From assembly GCA_022360155.1 (NCBI GenBank), contig JAKSDJ010000999.1, forward strand, positions 1 through 40,703: a DNA stretch of 40,703 bases, read 5' to 3'. Positions 17,981-27,266 of the stretch are shown piece after piece; position 1 is the first letter of the stretch; the number at the start of each line of letters is the position of its first letter. The notes below the pieces were generated by a model that was not told the DNA's origin, ran no database searches, and was given only the letters and a program-made list of their open reading frames with translations. Made by a program: the position numbers and the translations under genes. This stretch comes from Chloroflexales bacterium (GTDB lineage: Bacteria > Chloroflexota > Chloroflexia > Chloroflexales > Chloroflexaceae).

Positions 17981-18292
17981 GGCGTTCTAGCACAATCCCC
18001 ATCGCCAAACAGGTATTGCCATTGGCAGCGTAATCAAGCGGCGCCCACGCAAAATGGTCACACTCGAATGATTTTGATAGTTTGGGTAGACATACTATTT
18101 TCCTCCTTGTCTCGCGTAGGACCACGTCAACGTTCTGCAATAGCACGTAGATGACGCAAATGGACGCGGATTCGCCGAAGATCTGCAACAAGCGTGCAGA
18201 TGATCGGACGATCATCTGCGGCTGATGTCCTACTGGTCTAGTTGCGATCATGCTTTTATATTTCATGGTCTCTGCCATCATAACCAACATAG
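17981..18292 (-). other. Gene-poor stretch with remnant start site and palindrome
   Basis: No convincing gene. On the minus strand a strong AAGGAGG ribosome site precedes an ATG at about 18092, but the frame stops after 11 codons; this may be the orphaned start of the truncated sensor gene. A dispersed-repeat motif (GATGACGCAAATGGACGC) lies near 18152. A 24-bp palindrome with 11-bp arms (GCAGATGATCG and CGATCATCTGC) occupies 18196-18219. Confidence 0.5.
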
Positions 18293-18943
18293 CTATGCCG
18301 CTTGCCGCTCTCGCTCAATGTCATAGGCAAAGCCGGCCACGAACGCCAACAGAAAGATGACCAACGACAGGCCGACCATCGCCAAGGTGATGTTAAGAAC
18401 CCGCTCCATATCCTGCACACTGGGAATATAGCCAAAGATGGCGATGACGAGAGCGGTCAGGATCAGCAGTGCAGCGAGCGTTAGCAGCCACGGCCATACC
18501 TTGGCAAACCCGCTACGCAGGCCCGCTGGAAGCACACTTCGCCACCAACATAATGGTTTGCGGATTCGGGTGGCGACCACCCAGGCCGGAATGAAAAATG
18601 CAACTTGTCCGATACCCCCGCCTACCAAAAACAGCAAGATAAAGAGCGAGAGAAAAACGATCGGGCCACGCGGCCTATGCACAAACCCCAGCGACCAGAC
18701 GATGATAGCCAGGCCGACGAGCATCGCCAGGATGCCGGTGACCAGAAAATTGGGAACGATCGTAAACGCGCCCTCACCGCCCTCGCTCCAACGGGTCCAC
18801 GTGCTGCCCGCCGCGATCGCATTGATGAACATGCCGCCGGTGGGCGTGTTGCCCTGCAAGGTTTCCGCAAAACCATGGGTCATCCCACCGAGTCCGAAGA
18901 TGACGCCGATGGTTGCGACGTTAATTCTGGTAGCGCGATTCAT
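18293..18943 (-). CDS. Multi-pass membrane protein of unknown function
   Basis: A 216-aa protein with about five hydrophobic helices (near residues 8-28, 62-88, 93-120, 148-172 and 185-208) and a charged cytoplasmic-type end DIERERQAA. Two conserved-looking N-terminal features are GLGGMTHGFAETLQGNTP and GGMFINAIAAGSTW. I do not recognise a named family. Its ATG overlaps the stop of the upstream alpha/beta hydrolase (ATGA), so the two are translated together. Confidence 0.8.
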   Translation of the reverse strand: MNRATRINVATIGVIFGLGGMTHGFAETLQGNTPTGGMFINAIAAGSTWTRWSEGGEGAFTIVPNFLVTGILAMLVGLAIIVWSLGFVHRPRGPIVFLSLFILLFLVGGGIGQVAFFIPAWVVATRIRKPLCWWRSVLPAGLRSGFAKVWPWLLTLAALLILTALVIAIFGYIPSVQDMERVLNITLAMVGLSLVIFLLAFVAGFAYDIERERQAA

Positions 18944-19947
18944 GGTTTATCTACACTTTCCCCTGCATTAAGGAAGGCGTCCACCGTCTGCGCAAAGAGT
19001 GCCGCCTCTTCAATGAAAGGGGCATGTCCGCTCTGCTCAAAGATGATGAGGCGTGCATCCGGAATCTCGCGCAAGAGTTCCTCCGAGCACTGCAGGGGCG
19101 CTTCCGGATCGTGTCCGCCGGCGAGTATCAGGGTCGTGGCGCGCACCTCGCCCAGCCGGTTTGCATATGAGAGCCGGTTGTACACGTTTTTTGTCCAGAT
19201 CGTGCGGATGGGGATGCCCTTCTTGGTATCGTCTGCGTCGATTGCCACTGGTATAAAAAACGTCTTGTCGTAGTAGGTTGCGCGATCCATGAGATTCTGC
19301 AACCGCTTGTGGAGGGCCAGATCGCCTCGCCCGGCGTTGAGCCGGACTCCCCACAGAATAATCCGCCAGTAGTCGAGCTCATAGATGCGAAAGGCGCTGC
19401 TTGGGAAGCCCCAGCGAACGGCGGCAGGAAAACCGGAGAGGCTGGTGACCAGCACGAGCCGCCGGGTGCGCTCGGGACGCTCGATGGCATATGCAAGGGC
19501 GGCGAGCCCGCCCATGCTGTGCCCGACCATATCGACCGGACCCTCGATGCCCAAGCGCGCAAGGGTCTCGTCAGCGCTGCGGATCATCTCGTCTATGTCT
19601 CCGACCGGCTCCCGCGTCGATCGGTAGGCGCCGGGAACATCGAAGGTGACGACGGTGCGTCCCATTCCGGCGAGGATTTGCGCCAGCGGCCCCTGCGCCA
19701 TCGGTTGGGTCGTATGCCCATGGGGATACGGGAAAAGCAGCACCGGCTCACCACTGCCGACGCTGTAGACGGCAAGGCCGTCAACGACCGACGCTGGCTC
19801 CACAAAGGGATGTTCTCGACCGTACTCCTCCGCTTCAAAGTTCCGGATGTAGCGTGGCTTGCGGTGGAGTCCGAGCATGAAGCAGAGCGCGGCGCAGACA
19901 CCGAAAACGGCCAGCGTTGGGTAGATCCACGGCTTCGCCCACATCAT
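18940..19947 (-). CDS. Membrane-anchored alpha/beta hydrolase
   Basis: A 335-aa protein with one N-terminal hydrophobic anchor (WIYPTLAVFGVCAALCFMLG) and an alpha/beta hydrolase fold. The nucleophile elbow is GHSMGG, the acid lies in LILAGGHDPEAP and the His in FEQSGHAPFIEE, so the triad appears complete. The oxyanion region is LLFPYPHGHT. The substrate is unknown. I chose the ATG at 19945-19947 because GGAAGG precedes it and the anchor then starts the protein; the open frame continues 30 codons upstream. It lies 26 bp after one membrane-protein gene and overlaps the next by 4 bp. The segment is visibly GC-rich. Confidence 0.85.
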   Translation of the reverse strand: MMWAKPWIYPTLAVFGVCAALCFMLGLHRKPRYIRNFEAEEYGREHPFVEPASVVDGLAVYSVGSGEPVLLFPYPHGHTTQPMAQGPLAQILAGMGRTVVTFDVPGAYRSTREPVGDIDEMIRSADETLARLGIEGPVDMVGHSMGGLAALAYAIERPERTRRLVLVTSLSGFPAAVRWGFPSSAFRIYELDYWRIILWGVRLNAGRGDLALHKRLQNLMDRATYYDKTFFIPVAIDADDTKKGIPIRTIWTKNVYNRLSYANRLGEVRATTLILAGGHDPEAPLQCSEELLREIPDARLIIFEQSGHAPFIEEAALFAQTVDAFLNAGESVDKP

Positions 19948-19973
19948 CGTCGCCTTCCAGGGTATTGCCCTGC

Positions 19974-20708
19974 TTATTCCTGCGCCCGCCGAAAGAATAC
20001 GCTCAACAGCGCGCCTGCAACGATCAGTACGGTCCAATCGATCAGGATAGATACGACCTCATAGCGGTACTCAAGTTCGTAGCCGTAGAACAGCGCGAGA
20101 ACGATCAGCGCACCGATCACCAGAATCCCGCTGATGCCGAAGAGGAGCTGGATTGCCCGCTCAAGTCGACCGCTGCGCCCAAACGCGGCAGCAACAAACA
20201 GAAAAGCCGCGCCCATCATCAGGTAGCCGATGTCTTCGAGCGCAATGAAGACGCCGTGTGGATTGTATTGCGAGAAGAGTGAGAGGCCCTCAAGCTCGCC
20301 CCTGAGGAAGCTAGGCTGCATGACGGTGAGCTGAATGAAGTAGTTTGCAGCCAGCGTCGCCGCCGCGATCACGGCAAAGGACAAGGCAATCTGACTGAAG
20401 AGTTTCTTGTCGGCAGCGGCGTAGTGGTGCAGGCAAGCAATAAGCATGAGGAAGAATGGCCCCAGCAGAAAGGCCGGGTACATCCAGAGGTAGTCGTTGG
20501 GCACGAAGGCGGCGGCATCAGTGTAGGGATAGGTGACGCATGGCCCCGCCAGACAGAAAGGGCCAGAGCGCGCCGGGGCGGTGCTAAGAGCGATGCCCAG
20601 GGCCGCCGCCGCCGCAACTGCGGTGAGGAGAGCGCTCCAGAAGCCAAGCCGATACACGCTCGATCTGGCGGAGGGCGCCGTTTGAACATATGTAGCTTGA
20701 CTCGTCAT
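19974..20708 (-). CDS. Six-helix membrane protein, DUF4386-like
   Basis: A 244-aa protein with about six membrane helices. The segment YNPHGVFIALEDIGYLMMGAA recalls DUF4386-type membrane proteins (NPH...E..G), but the match is by eye and the family has no known function. AAAGG lies before the ATG at 20706-20708. It is the first gene of a tight three-gene unit (membrane protein, hydrolase, membrane protein), which suggests the hydrolase works at the membrane with the two flanking proteins. Confidence 0.75.
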   Translation of the reverse strand: MTSQATYVQTAPSARSSVYRLGFWSALLTAVAAAAALGIALSTAPARSGPFCLAGPCVTYPYTDAAAFVPNDYLWMYPAFLLGPFFLMLIACLHHYAAADKKLFSQIALSFAVIAAATLAANYFIQLTVMQPSFLRGELEGLSLFSQYNPHGVFIALEDIGYLMMGAAFLFVAAAFGRSGRLERAIQLLFGISGILVIGALIVLALFYGYELEYRYEVVSILIDWTVLIVAGALLSVFFRRAQE

Positions 20709-20775
20709 GGTTAATCAGCCTTTCTCTATACTTCTCTATCTATATTAGAGCATCGATGCTCATACTCCGTATGAA

Positions 20776-22362
20776 TTAGATTTCTTTACGTTCTCGTGAT
20801 CTTCCCGCTACTATTCCACTGTCAAGCGGCTTCACCGCAGACACCGTCATCACATCCGCCTTCTCCGTAACGAATGGCCGGCCGTCCTGGCGGCAGATCA
20901 ATTGCACGGCGTTGCGGCCCGACATTGCCGCTAGCGGTACGCTGCCGCCTGGCTCGACCCATTGCCCGGCCATGAAGAAGTTCGCCAGCCGCGGCAGCGT
21001 CTTGGACACGCCGCGCAGCATCAGCCCCATGGTTTGCTTGGTCAGCAGCCAGCCGCAGGTCGAGCCGTGCCAGTTGCCAGTGTAGCGCTCGTAGCTCAAC
21101 GGCGTAGCCACATCCACCACCTCGACCTGCGCCGCGATGCCGGGGTAGCGCTGTTCGAGCACGGACAGCACTTGGTCAGCCACCTGTTCCTGCTCGCTTT
21201 TGTACAGCCTGCGACCATAGATGCGCTGCCAGTAATGATAGGGCGAGGGCAGCATCACTTCGAGCGCTGATTGACCGGGCGGCGCGAGGCTGGGGTCGAA
21301 GCAGTAATGCTTGACCCCGAGCGCGGGTTGCGATGCACCGGCAATCAAGACTGGCTCATCCAGTAGGTAGGTCATCCAGTGCGGTTCGGCGGAGAAATCG
21401 CGGGTGATGCCCAGCGACACCTGTACCATGGTGTGGACCGGCAGGCGACCGTCATAGCGCCTGCGCAGCGCACGAGTTGCGTAGGCGCCGTTGAGCATGC
21501 CGAAGATGGTTTTATGGCCGTCGGCGGCAGAGATAACGTAATCGGACTCATACACGTCGTCGTTGTACAAGCGCACGCCCGCGGCGCGGTGGTGCTTTAC
21601 CAAAATCTGCTCGACCTGCGCCAGGTAGCGTATGTCGCCGCCAAGCGCGCGGTAGCGGCGCTCGATTGCCTGGGCGAAGGCCAGCGAGCCGCTTGCCGGG
21701 AAGCCGGCGTTACCGGTGTGCATGTAGGCCAGTTGGGCCAGCCCGGCCATCATTGGAATTTCGGGCCAGTTGAACATGAGCGGCACAGCCCGGCGCAAGA
21801 ACGGGTCTTTGAAGCGCGCCCCGAACTCCTGCGCCGACACATTGCCCCAGCGCAGCAGCGGGCACACAAACGGCGCCATTGCCTTGGCGATGGCCAGCCC
21901 TTCCGCCGGACCCATGAGCGAGCGCGGCGTGGCGGCCCAGCGCGACATGTCGAAGCGTGTGAACTGCCGAATACCCTGCGCCAGCGCGTCGATCAGAGGG
22001 GCGTCAGCCGGCGACAAGGTTTTCATATGCTCGGCGAGCCGCTGCGGGTCGCAGTACACACCGAAGGTGCGCCCGTCCGGCCCAACGACCCGCAGAAACT
22101 CATCGTGGTCGATGAACGGCTGCGCTTGGGCCACGCCGAGCTCCTGCCAGAGTTGATGGAACGGCTGGCCGGGGCCGGAGCCGTATAGGTAGTGAATGCA
22201 GCCGTCGAAGGTGAATCCCTTGCGCTCCCAGGCGGTGCAGAGGCCGCCCGGCAGGTCGTGCAGCTCAAAGATCGTTGTGCGGTAGCCGTTCATCTGCGCG
22301 TAGCAACCCGCCGCGAGCCCGGCGATGCCGCCGCCGATGATTGCAATTGTTTTCGAGGGCAT
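20776..22362 (-). CDS. FAD-dependent carotenoid desaturase/isomerase-like oxidoreductase
   Basis: A 528-aa flavoprotein of the CrtI/CrtISO/retinol-saturase group. The N-terminal dinucleotide fold is IAIIGGGIAGLAAGCYAQ, followed by the family motif DLPGGLCTAWERKGFTFDGC. Near the C-terminus is the FAD-contacting NFFMAGQWVEPGGSVPLAAMSGRNA. Such enzymes desaturate, isomerise or saturate polyenes such as carotenoids; no other carotenoid gene is nearby, so the substrate is open. GGAG lies 9 nt before the ATG. Composition is GC-rich compared with the genes around 9-15 kb. Confidence 0.88.
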   Translation of the reverse strand: MPSKTIAIIGGGIAGLAAGCYAQMNGYRTTIFELHDLPGGLCTAWERKGFTFDGCIHYLYGSGPGQPFHQLWQELGVAQAQPFIDHDEFLRVVGPDGRTFGVYCDPQRLAEHMKTLSPADAPLIDALAQGIRQFTRFDMSRWAATPRSLMGPAEGLAIAKAMAPFVCPLLRWGNVSAQEFGARFKDPFLRRAVPLMFNWPEIPMMAGLAQLAYMHTGNAGFPASGSLAFAQAIERRYRALGGDIRYLAQVEQILVKHHRAAGVRLYNDDVYESDYVISAADGHKTIFGMLNGAYATRALRRRYDGRLPVHTMVQVSLGITRDFSAEPHWMTYLLDEPVLIAGASQPALGVKHYCFDPSLAPPGQSALEVMLPSPYHYWQRIYGRRLYKSEQEQVADQVLSVLEQRYPGIAAQVEVVDVATPLSYERYTGNWHGSTCGWLLTKQTMGLMLRGVSKTLPRLANFFMAGQWVEPGGSVPLAAMSGRNAVQLICRQDGRPFVTEKADVMTVSAVKPLDSGIVAGRSRERKEI

Positions 22363-22460
22363 AGAGATGCTCCTGACCCAGCAACGAACGGCGGCTGTTC
22401 AAGCAGCGCGTTGGTCGCTGTACTCACTATAACTTTCCCAACAATGGCGGGCCGCCCCCT

Positions 22461-22758
22461 TCAAGCTGTCCACCTCTGGAGCGGCTGGCGCGAGAACTGC
22501 CCGCGGGTAGCCACGGCGACCACTGCAACGACGCCCCACAGCACAGCGGCAAACACCAGGTTCGAGATCACAAGGACGACCCCTGAGAACGCCAGCGGCG
22601 CGAGGCTCAACGTGCAGACCATCAATCGGGCATCTGGCTGGTGGGTGAAATTGCGCCAGGGCCGGCTGCGATGAGGACGCCGCCCCACGAGATAGCGAAC
22701 GCCAGGGCGAAGTAGGTCAGAGCGGGTGTTGCTTGCTGAAAGCCTTGATGGTCGTCAT
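22461..22758 (-). pseudogene. Remnant of a CPBP-family intramembrane protease
   Basis: The ATG at 22756-22758 begins MTTIKAFSKQHP; after a frame change it continues as LTYFALAFAISWGG and VLIAAGPGAISPTSQMPD, the typical N-terminus of CPBP (CAAX-type) membrane proteases. A second frame change leads to a C-terminal helix (SNLVFAAVLWGVVAVVAVA) and tail. The whole central region with the catalytic Glu/His motifs is missing. Usual length is about 270 aa; here about 95 codons remain. A dead, internally deleted gene. Confidence 0.75.
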
Positions 22759-22789
22759 AGTGTCTCCCTTTCCAGCCAGGGATTCCTGG

Positions 22790-24508
22790 CTACAGCCCGG
22801 AAAACGGGGAGAAGGAAGTCTTTTCTGTCGGATAGCGCTGCTTTGTGCCCGAATACGTAGAAGCTCCAACCACGCCGAACTCTGCTACAGTGATCACGTC
22901 CCCATCGAAGGTCAAGATAAACTTCGATCCGGTTGAGTAGCCGACTTGCCGACAGGTAATCTCAAAGGTTTGTGGTGTGATCCAGCTTCCATACGCTGCG
23001 AATGGCCCGATATCGGTCTCTGAAAATCGATAAACGCCATCCAATCCGACTTTGAAGGAAGCTACATCGCTCTCTTTCGCTGTGTAACTGAACTCTGCAT
23101 AATCGAGCGCGGGATCGAATAGAAGCTTGAAATTGTCATATTTTAAGTTGTTCTTTTCCAGCGCATAGGTTTCGCCGGAAATTTCCAGCGCAATTGGAGG
23201 AAGTTCAGGGATGGGCTGGACTTCAAGGTTCAGTTCAGGAGGCCCCGATCTGGCAACAAGTTGATTATGAGCGGTTACATTGGCAGCAATCGCTTCATCG
23301 GATACGATGGCCGGCAGGACGTATTGATCCAAAATGTTCTTCGGGAAGAAAACGCCCGTTCCGCTCGACGAACTGGTTACCACCAAAACAAGGTTTTGCT
23401 GGGGCGCAACCATGATGTATTGGCCTCCGACGCCTACCGCAGCATACGAGCCGGATTTGTCCAGCCACCACTGATAGCCGTAACCGTCGGCGAAGGCCCG
23501 GAAGAACCTCGCCCCAATTAAGTTCCTGAGGGATGCTTCATTATCTTTTTTGCCATTCTCATCGAGGATATCAACATAATTCTTCGGGTAGGCATGGGGA
23601 ATGACGGACTCTTTCACCCACTCCGCCGGAACAATCTGCTCGCCATCCCACTGGCCCTGCTGGAGGTAAAGCAATCCAAACTTGGCCATATCTTGCGGTT
23701 TCATCCACATACGCGCAAAACCAATACCGATACCCTGCGGACTCCATTCCCAACGAACTTCTCCGATCCCGATCGGATCAAAGAGGTTTTCACGAGCGAA
23801 GGCCAGTGTATCCCTGCCGGTGGCTTCATGAATGATCGCTGAGAGCATAAAAGAACTCATGTTGCTGTAGTCAAAACGAACGCCAGGCTCAGCATCGACA
23901 GGCAAGCTCAAAATATAGGCTACCCAATCGTCTGTTGCCTGCATGGCAAAATTCCCTTCCCACTGGTACAAGAAGGAATCTCGGCTGCGGATGCCCGTTT
24001 TCATGGTCAAGAGATCCTTGATCGTGATTGCGTTCATTCTTTCATCGCTGATCGCAGACTCTTTGTCTTGAAAGAATTCAACTATCGGTACATCGACGCT
24101 TTCGATGTAGCCCTGCTCAATCGCAATGCCGATCAGGGCCGACATAATGCTCTTGGTACAGGAGTTAATAATGTGTGATGTATCTTTTGGATAGAGCGGA
24201 TTGAAGTAGAGATCCGCGATAAGATATCCATTGCGATACACGGAAAGCGAGTCAATCGCAACTCCCGGATCTCTGGCGTGCGCCTCTGCATAGAAATCCA
24301 GGATTTCGAGGAGCTTGGCCGAGTCCATCCCCTGCTCCTCGGGCCTGGAGGTCTGGAAGCCGTCTGTCGGCCAGTAATCGGGTGGGATGGGCTTATAAGT
24401 GACAGGCTCGAAGGTGGGACTCAGGATTGAAGCCCATGCCCGAAACGCTCTATACAGGACAAGCAGAAAGCCGAGGATGATCAACAGTGCTTTCAATACC
24501 TTCTTCAT
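22790..24508 (-). CDS. Serine hydrolase, class C beta-lactamase/penicillin-binding-like, membrane-anchored
   Basis: A 572-aa protein. An N-terminal hydrophobic helix (ALLIILGFLLVLYRAF) acts as signal or anchor. The beta-lactamase-like domain (about 60-420) has the nucleophile motif SCTK (Ser116, Lys119) and the YSN motif at 214-216, the arrangement of class C-type serine hydrolases and NylB-like esterases. The C-terminal ~150 residues form an extra beta-rich domain (LGELNLEV-like region to the end) without a recognised family. Probably acts outside the cytoplasm on an ester or amide. AAGGAG about 9 nt upstream supports the start. A second hydrolase of the same superfamily lies at 25969. Confidence 0.9.
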   Translation of the reverse strand: MKKVLKALLIILGFLLVLYRAFRAWASILSPTFEPVTYKPIPPDYWPTDGFQTSRPEEQGMDSAKLLEILDFYAEAHARDPGVAIDSLSVYRNGYLIADLYFNPLYPKDTSHIINSCTKSIMSALIGIAIEQGYIESVDVPIVEFFQDKESAISDERMNAITIKDLLTMKTGIRSRDSFLYQWEGNFAMQATDDWVAYILSLPVDAEPGVRFDYSNMSSFMLSAIIHEATGRDTLAFARENLFDPIGIGEVRWEWSPQGIGIGFARMWMKPQDMAKFGLLYLQQGQWDGEQIVPAEWVKESVIPHAYPKNYVDILDENGKKDNEASLRNLIGARFFRAFADGYGYQWWLDKSGSYAAVGVGGQYIMVAPQQNLVLVVTSSSSGTGVFFPKNILDQYVLPAIVSDEAIAANVTAHNQLVARSGPPELNLEVQPIPELPPIALEISGETYALEKNNLKYDNFKLLFDPALDYAEFSYTAKESDVASFKVGLDGVYRFSETDIGPFAAYGSWITPQTFEITCRQVGYSTGSKFILTFDGDVITVAEFGVVGASTYSGTKQRYPTEKTSFSPFSGL

Positions 24509-24611
24509 ACAAACAATCTCCTTCTGCTTGTATGACCATCAATCAATATTCTTTTCCCTACAGGGTGCAAACGCTGTTCCGCCAGCCTGTTCATTGTTGT
24601 TCGTTATCGTC

Positions 24612-25853
24612 TTAACCATAATGTTCAGTCAAAAAGCGAGCAGCGTTCTGCGGTCCATCCCATGCTGCGAGTTGCCTACGGAACGTTTCAACCGCTTTCT
24701 GCGCAGCTTCGTCGTGGAGCAATCTGTCGACAGCGGCCAGGACATCAGACGCCCTGGCCCGTTTTTTGTTCAGGCGAACCGCAAATCCTTTCCGAACACA
24801 GGCGTCCAGATTCGCTTGCTGCTCCGGATGCATTCCAATCCCCACGATCGGTGTCCCCGACAGGCATGCGTTCATGACAGTGTTCTGTCCTCCGTGAATG
24901 ACGGAGACGTTTGCCAGAGGGTTCACCTTGTGTGCGGGCAGGAATCCAGTAACGATCACTTTCTCCGGAATGTTGAGTTTCATCTGCTCGATATGCGCTT
25001 TCACAGGTGCAATCACGCGATAGGGCTTGTTGCGGAAGCCTTGTAGTATCTCTGCAATGAGCGCGGGCCGGCCTGAACTGCCCATGGCGAAATACACAAT
25101 CGGCTTGTCGCGAGGCATTGAGGTCACCTCTTCGGGAATGGGGCGCTCAATCCTAGCGGGGAGAGGGCCAATATAATGGAGGGATGGTCGGATTTGCGGG
25201 AAGCCGACCCACGCCGGGATATCGGCGAGCAGCGTATGATCGCCTTCGATCAGGTCGATGAAATTCTTGAACTTGGGCAGTCCATACTTTGTACCGATTG
25301 CGTTATAGGCCCTGACGGGAGCAGTCAGCTGAAGAACCAATCTACTCATCCAACGGTTCATCCGCTCTTCGTTATTGCGGAATAACCAGCGCACAACGCG
25401 AAAGTCGGTCCGGTCGGGCCAGGACTGGAGCCCAGCTTCGTAGTACTCCCTGACAGTCGTGGAGTGGAGAACGTTGACAAACGGAATCTTTGCCGCACGG
25501 GCAGAGATGGTGACGCTCAGGCACCAACCTGTGAGTACTGCGACGGGGCGTACCTCTTTGAAGAATGCCAGCTCGTTTGGAACCCGGGCTCTGAGATCGT
25601 TGGCTGAAAGGTATCCCACCGTGTTGAGTGTTTCGCCACTGAGGACGACTCGTAGGCGGTTGAGCTGCTGCTGGGTGAGCCGCGGCTCCATCTTTTTCAG
25701 CGGGAAACCTTCTTCCGCGATCAGTTGTTCGAACTGCCCGCCGTAGCTAGCGAAGATGACCTTGAAGCGCTTACGTGCTTCCCTGGCGATTTCAATCATC
25801 CTGCCCGTTTCAGCGAGGTTGTAGCCTGCGACTGCGAAGACCAGTGTATTCAT
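24612..25853 (-). CDS. UGT/MGT-type glycosyltransferase (GT-B fold)
   Basis: A 413-aa glycosyltransferase of the GT1 type. The N-terminal acceptor domain starts MNTLVFAVAGYNLAETGRM. The C-terminal donor domain has the sugar-nucleotide signature VIHGGQNTVMNACLSGTPIVG followed by HPEQQANLDACV. The acceptor is unknown. I used the ATG at 25851-25853 because it begins the first Rossmann strand; GAGG directly abuts it, so an upstream start is not excluded (the frame is open to 26081, but this would run into the next gene). It sits between two beta-lactamase-like hydrolases on the same strand. Confidence 0.85.
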   Translation of the reverse strand: MNTLVFAVAGYNLAETGRMIEIAREARKRFKVIFASYGGQFEQLIAEEGFPLKKMEPRLTQQQLNRLRVVLSGETLNTVGYLSANDLRARVPNELAFFKEVRPVAVLTGWCLSVTISARAAKIPFVNVLHSTTVREYYEAGLQSWPDRTDFRVVRWLFRNNEERMNRWMSRLVLQLTAPVRAYNAIGTKYGLPKFKNFIDLIEGDHTLLADIPAWVGFPQIRPSLHYIGPLPARIERPIPEEVTSMPRDKPIVYFAMGSSGRPALIAEILQGFRNKPYRVIAPVKAHIEQMKLNIPEKVIVTGFLPAHKVNPLANVSVIHGGQNTVMNACLSGTPIVGIGMHPEQQANLDACVRKGFAVRLNKKRARASDVLAAVDRLLHDEAAQKAVETFRRQLAAWDGPQNAARFLTEHYG

Positions 25854-25968
25854 CCTCGGGCTTTCTATTTCAACCCAACGACCAGGCTTACTTGATTTGT
25901 GTACACAATTGCTTTCACAAGTATTCTTCTTCATGTAAGCCGGCCAAAACGTCACCCTCGCCTGTTCG

Positions 25969-27177
25969 TCACTCGCTTGGCAAGGATGCAATAAAATTAG
26001 CCGCCAAATTGAGGTTCGCTTTTTCGTGTTTCCATGGACCGCCTCCATGTTGACCGAATAGCGGATCTGCGGTGATGACAATGACTATATCGAAATCATC
26101 CAGCAGAACGATCTGCTGTCCACCGTGCCCCCACGCGAAATTGAAGCGGTGATCGCCAGCCCTAGCCGACCACCACTGATAGCCGTAACCAATGTCGTTG
26201 AAGTTACGGCCTACCCTAATTGTCCAGGCGTCCTCCGAATACGTTTGCAGGGAGTCACGGACCCAATCAGCAGGGATAATGCGCTTGCCCTCGTTTTCAC
26301 CGTCATTGAGATAGAGCAGGCCAAACTTGGCCATGTCACGCGCGGTACAATGGAGATCCGCGTGGCCGTTGTTATAGCCTTCCCAATCTTGGATCCAATC
26401 ACCCGCCTCTACATCAAGCGGCGCGAACAGATGCTCCTGAGCGAATGACTTGAGATCGGTATCACACGCCCGTGCTACAATCACGCCCACGAGATGGGAG
26501 GTCAGATTGCTGTATTCAAACTGAGTTCCCGGATCACTGACAAGCGGAACGTTGACCAACAGGGACGGTCGAAAGCCGGCATACAACATCTCAAACAACT
26601 CCGCCGTGGACTCCTCCCAGGGATATCCGGCGCGCATGTGCAGCATATCTCGGATTGTGATCTGGTTCTTCCTCGGATCAGTAATCTGGCCGGCGAGCTC
26701 CGGGAAGAAATCCATCATCTTCTGATCGAGGCTCGCTAGACAGCCTTGCTCTAGTGCGATCCCGACCAAGGCCGAGGTATAACTCTTTGTCACCGACTGA
26801 ATCCTAGCTTTCTGCTCGACCGACCCTTCATGGAAATACTGCTCGGCGATAAGATAGCCGTTCTTGATAACTAAAAGGCTATATATGGTCTCCGTTTCAG
26901 CCGCATCGTAATAGAGCTTCGCCACAAGCATCGGATCCAGCCCCTGCTCTGCCGGCGTCGACACTTTCCAATCATCTCTGGACAGTGGTGTGTAGTCAAC
27001 CGCTTCGAGCTCCTCAGTTGAAGGGTCGCATCCGGCAAGCATGGAGAGGATGAGGAGCGAGATGGTGAATAAGAGGAAAGAACGCTGATGCCCTTTGGAG
27101 CGAAACCACGGGCAACAAACAGTGGGCTTCAACAGGTTGAGCCTCAGCGTGTCATCGTCTTCGCGTGTGGTGTACAT
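25969..27177 (-). CDS. Lipoprotein serine hydrolase (NylB/beta-lactamase class C-like)
   Basis: A 402-aa predicted lipoprotein: the hydrophobic stretch FLLFTISLLILSMLAGC ends in a lipobox with Cys50. The catalytic SxxK is SVTK (Ser128, Lys131) and the YSN motif is at 222-224; the C-terminal motif is GHGGQ. The fold is that of 6-aminohexanoate-dimer hydrolases and esterases. It is shorter than its neighbour at 22790 and lacks that protein's C-terminal domain. GGGGGAG lies just before the ATG. The substrate is unknown. Confidence 0.88.
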   Translation of the reverse strand: MYTTREDDDTLRLNLLKPTVCCPWFRSKGHQRSFLLFTISLLILSMLAGCDPSTEELEAVDYTPLSRDDWKVSTPAEQGLDPMLVAKLYYDAAETETIYSLLVIKNGYLIAEQYFHEGSVEQKARIQSVTKSYTSALVGIALEQGCLASLDQKMMDFFPELAGQITDPRKNQITIRDMLHMRAGYPWEESTAELFEMLYAGFRPSLLVNVPLVSDPGTQFEYSNLTSHLVGVIVARACDTDLKSFAQEHLFAPLDVEAGDWIQDWEGYNNGHADLHCTARDMAKFGLLYLNDGENEGKRIIPADWVRDSLQTYSEDAWTIRVGRNFNDIGYGYQWWSARAGDHRFNFAWGHGGQQIVLLDDFDIVIVITADPLFGQHGGGPWKHEKANLNLAANFIASLPSE

Positions 27178-27266
27178 AACTCCCCCTTAGATCACCGACT
27201 TGCGATACCCCTCATTCACCGTCGCGGGTGTCTGCTGACTGCCATTCATGAGCGCTACTCGGGTAG

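Noticed and set aside
17976-18290. 104-codon minus-strand open frame as a gene
   Set aside because: No ribosome site, no protein-like composition, contains a palindrome and a dispersed repeat; the good ribosome site here belongs to another, very short frame.
21379-22188. 269-codon plus-strand open frame opposite the FAD oxidoreductase
   Set aside because: GC-rich antisense shadow; His/Arg/Ala-rich sequence without domains, whereas the minus strand has a complete flavoprotein.
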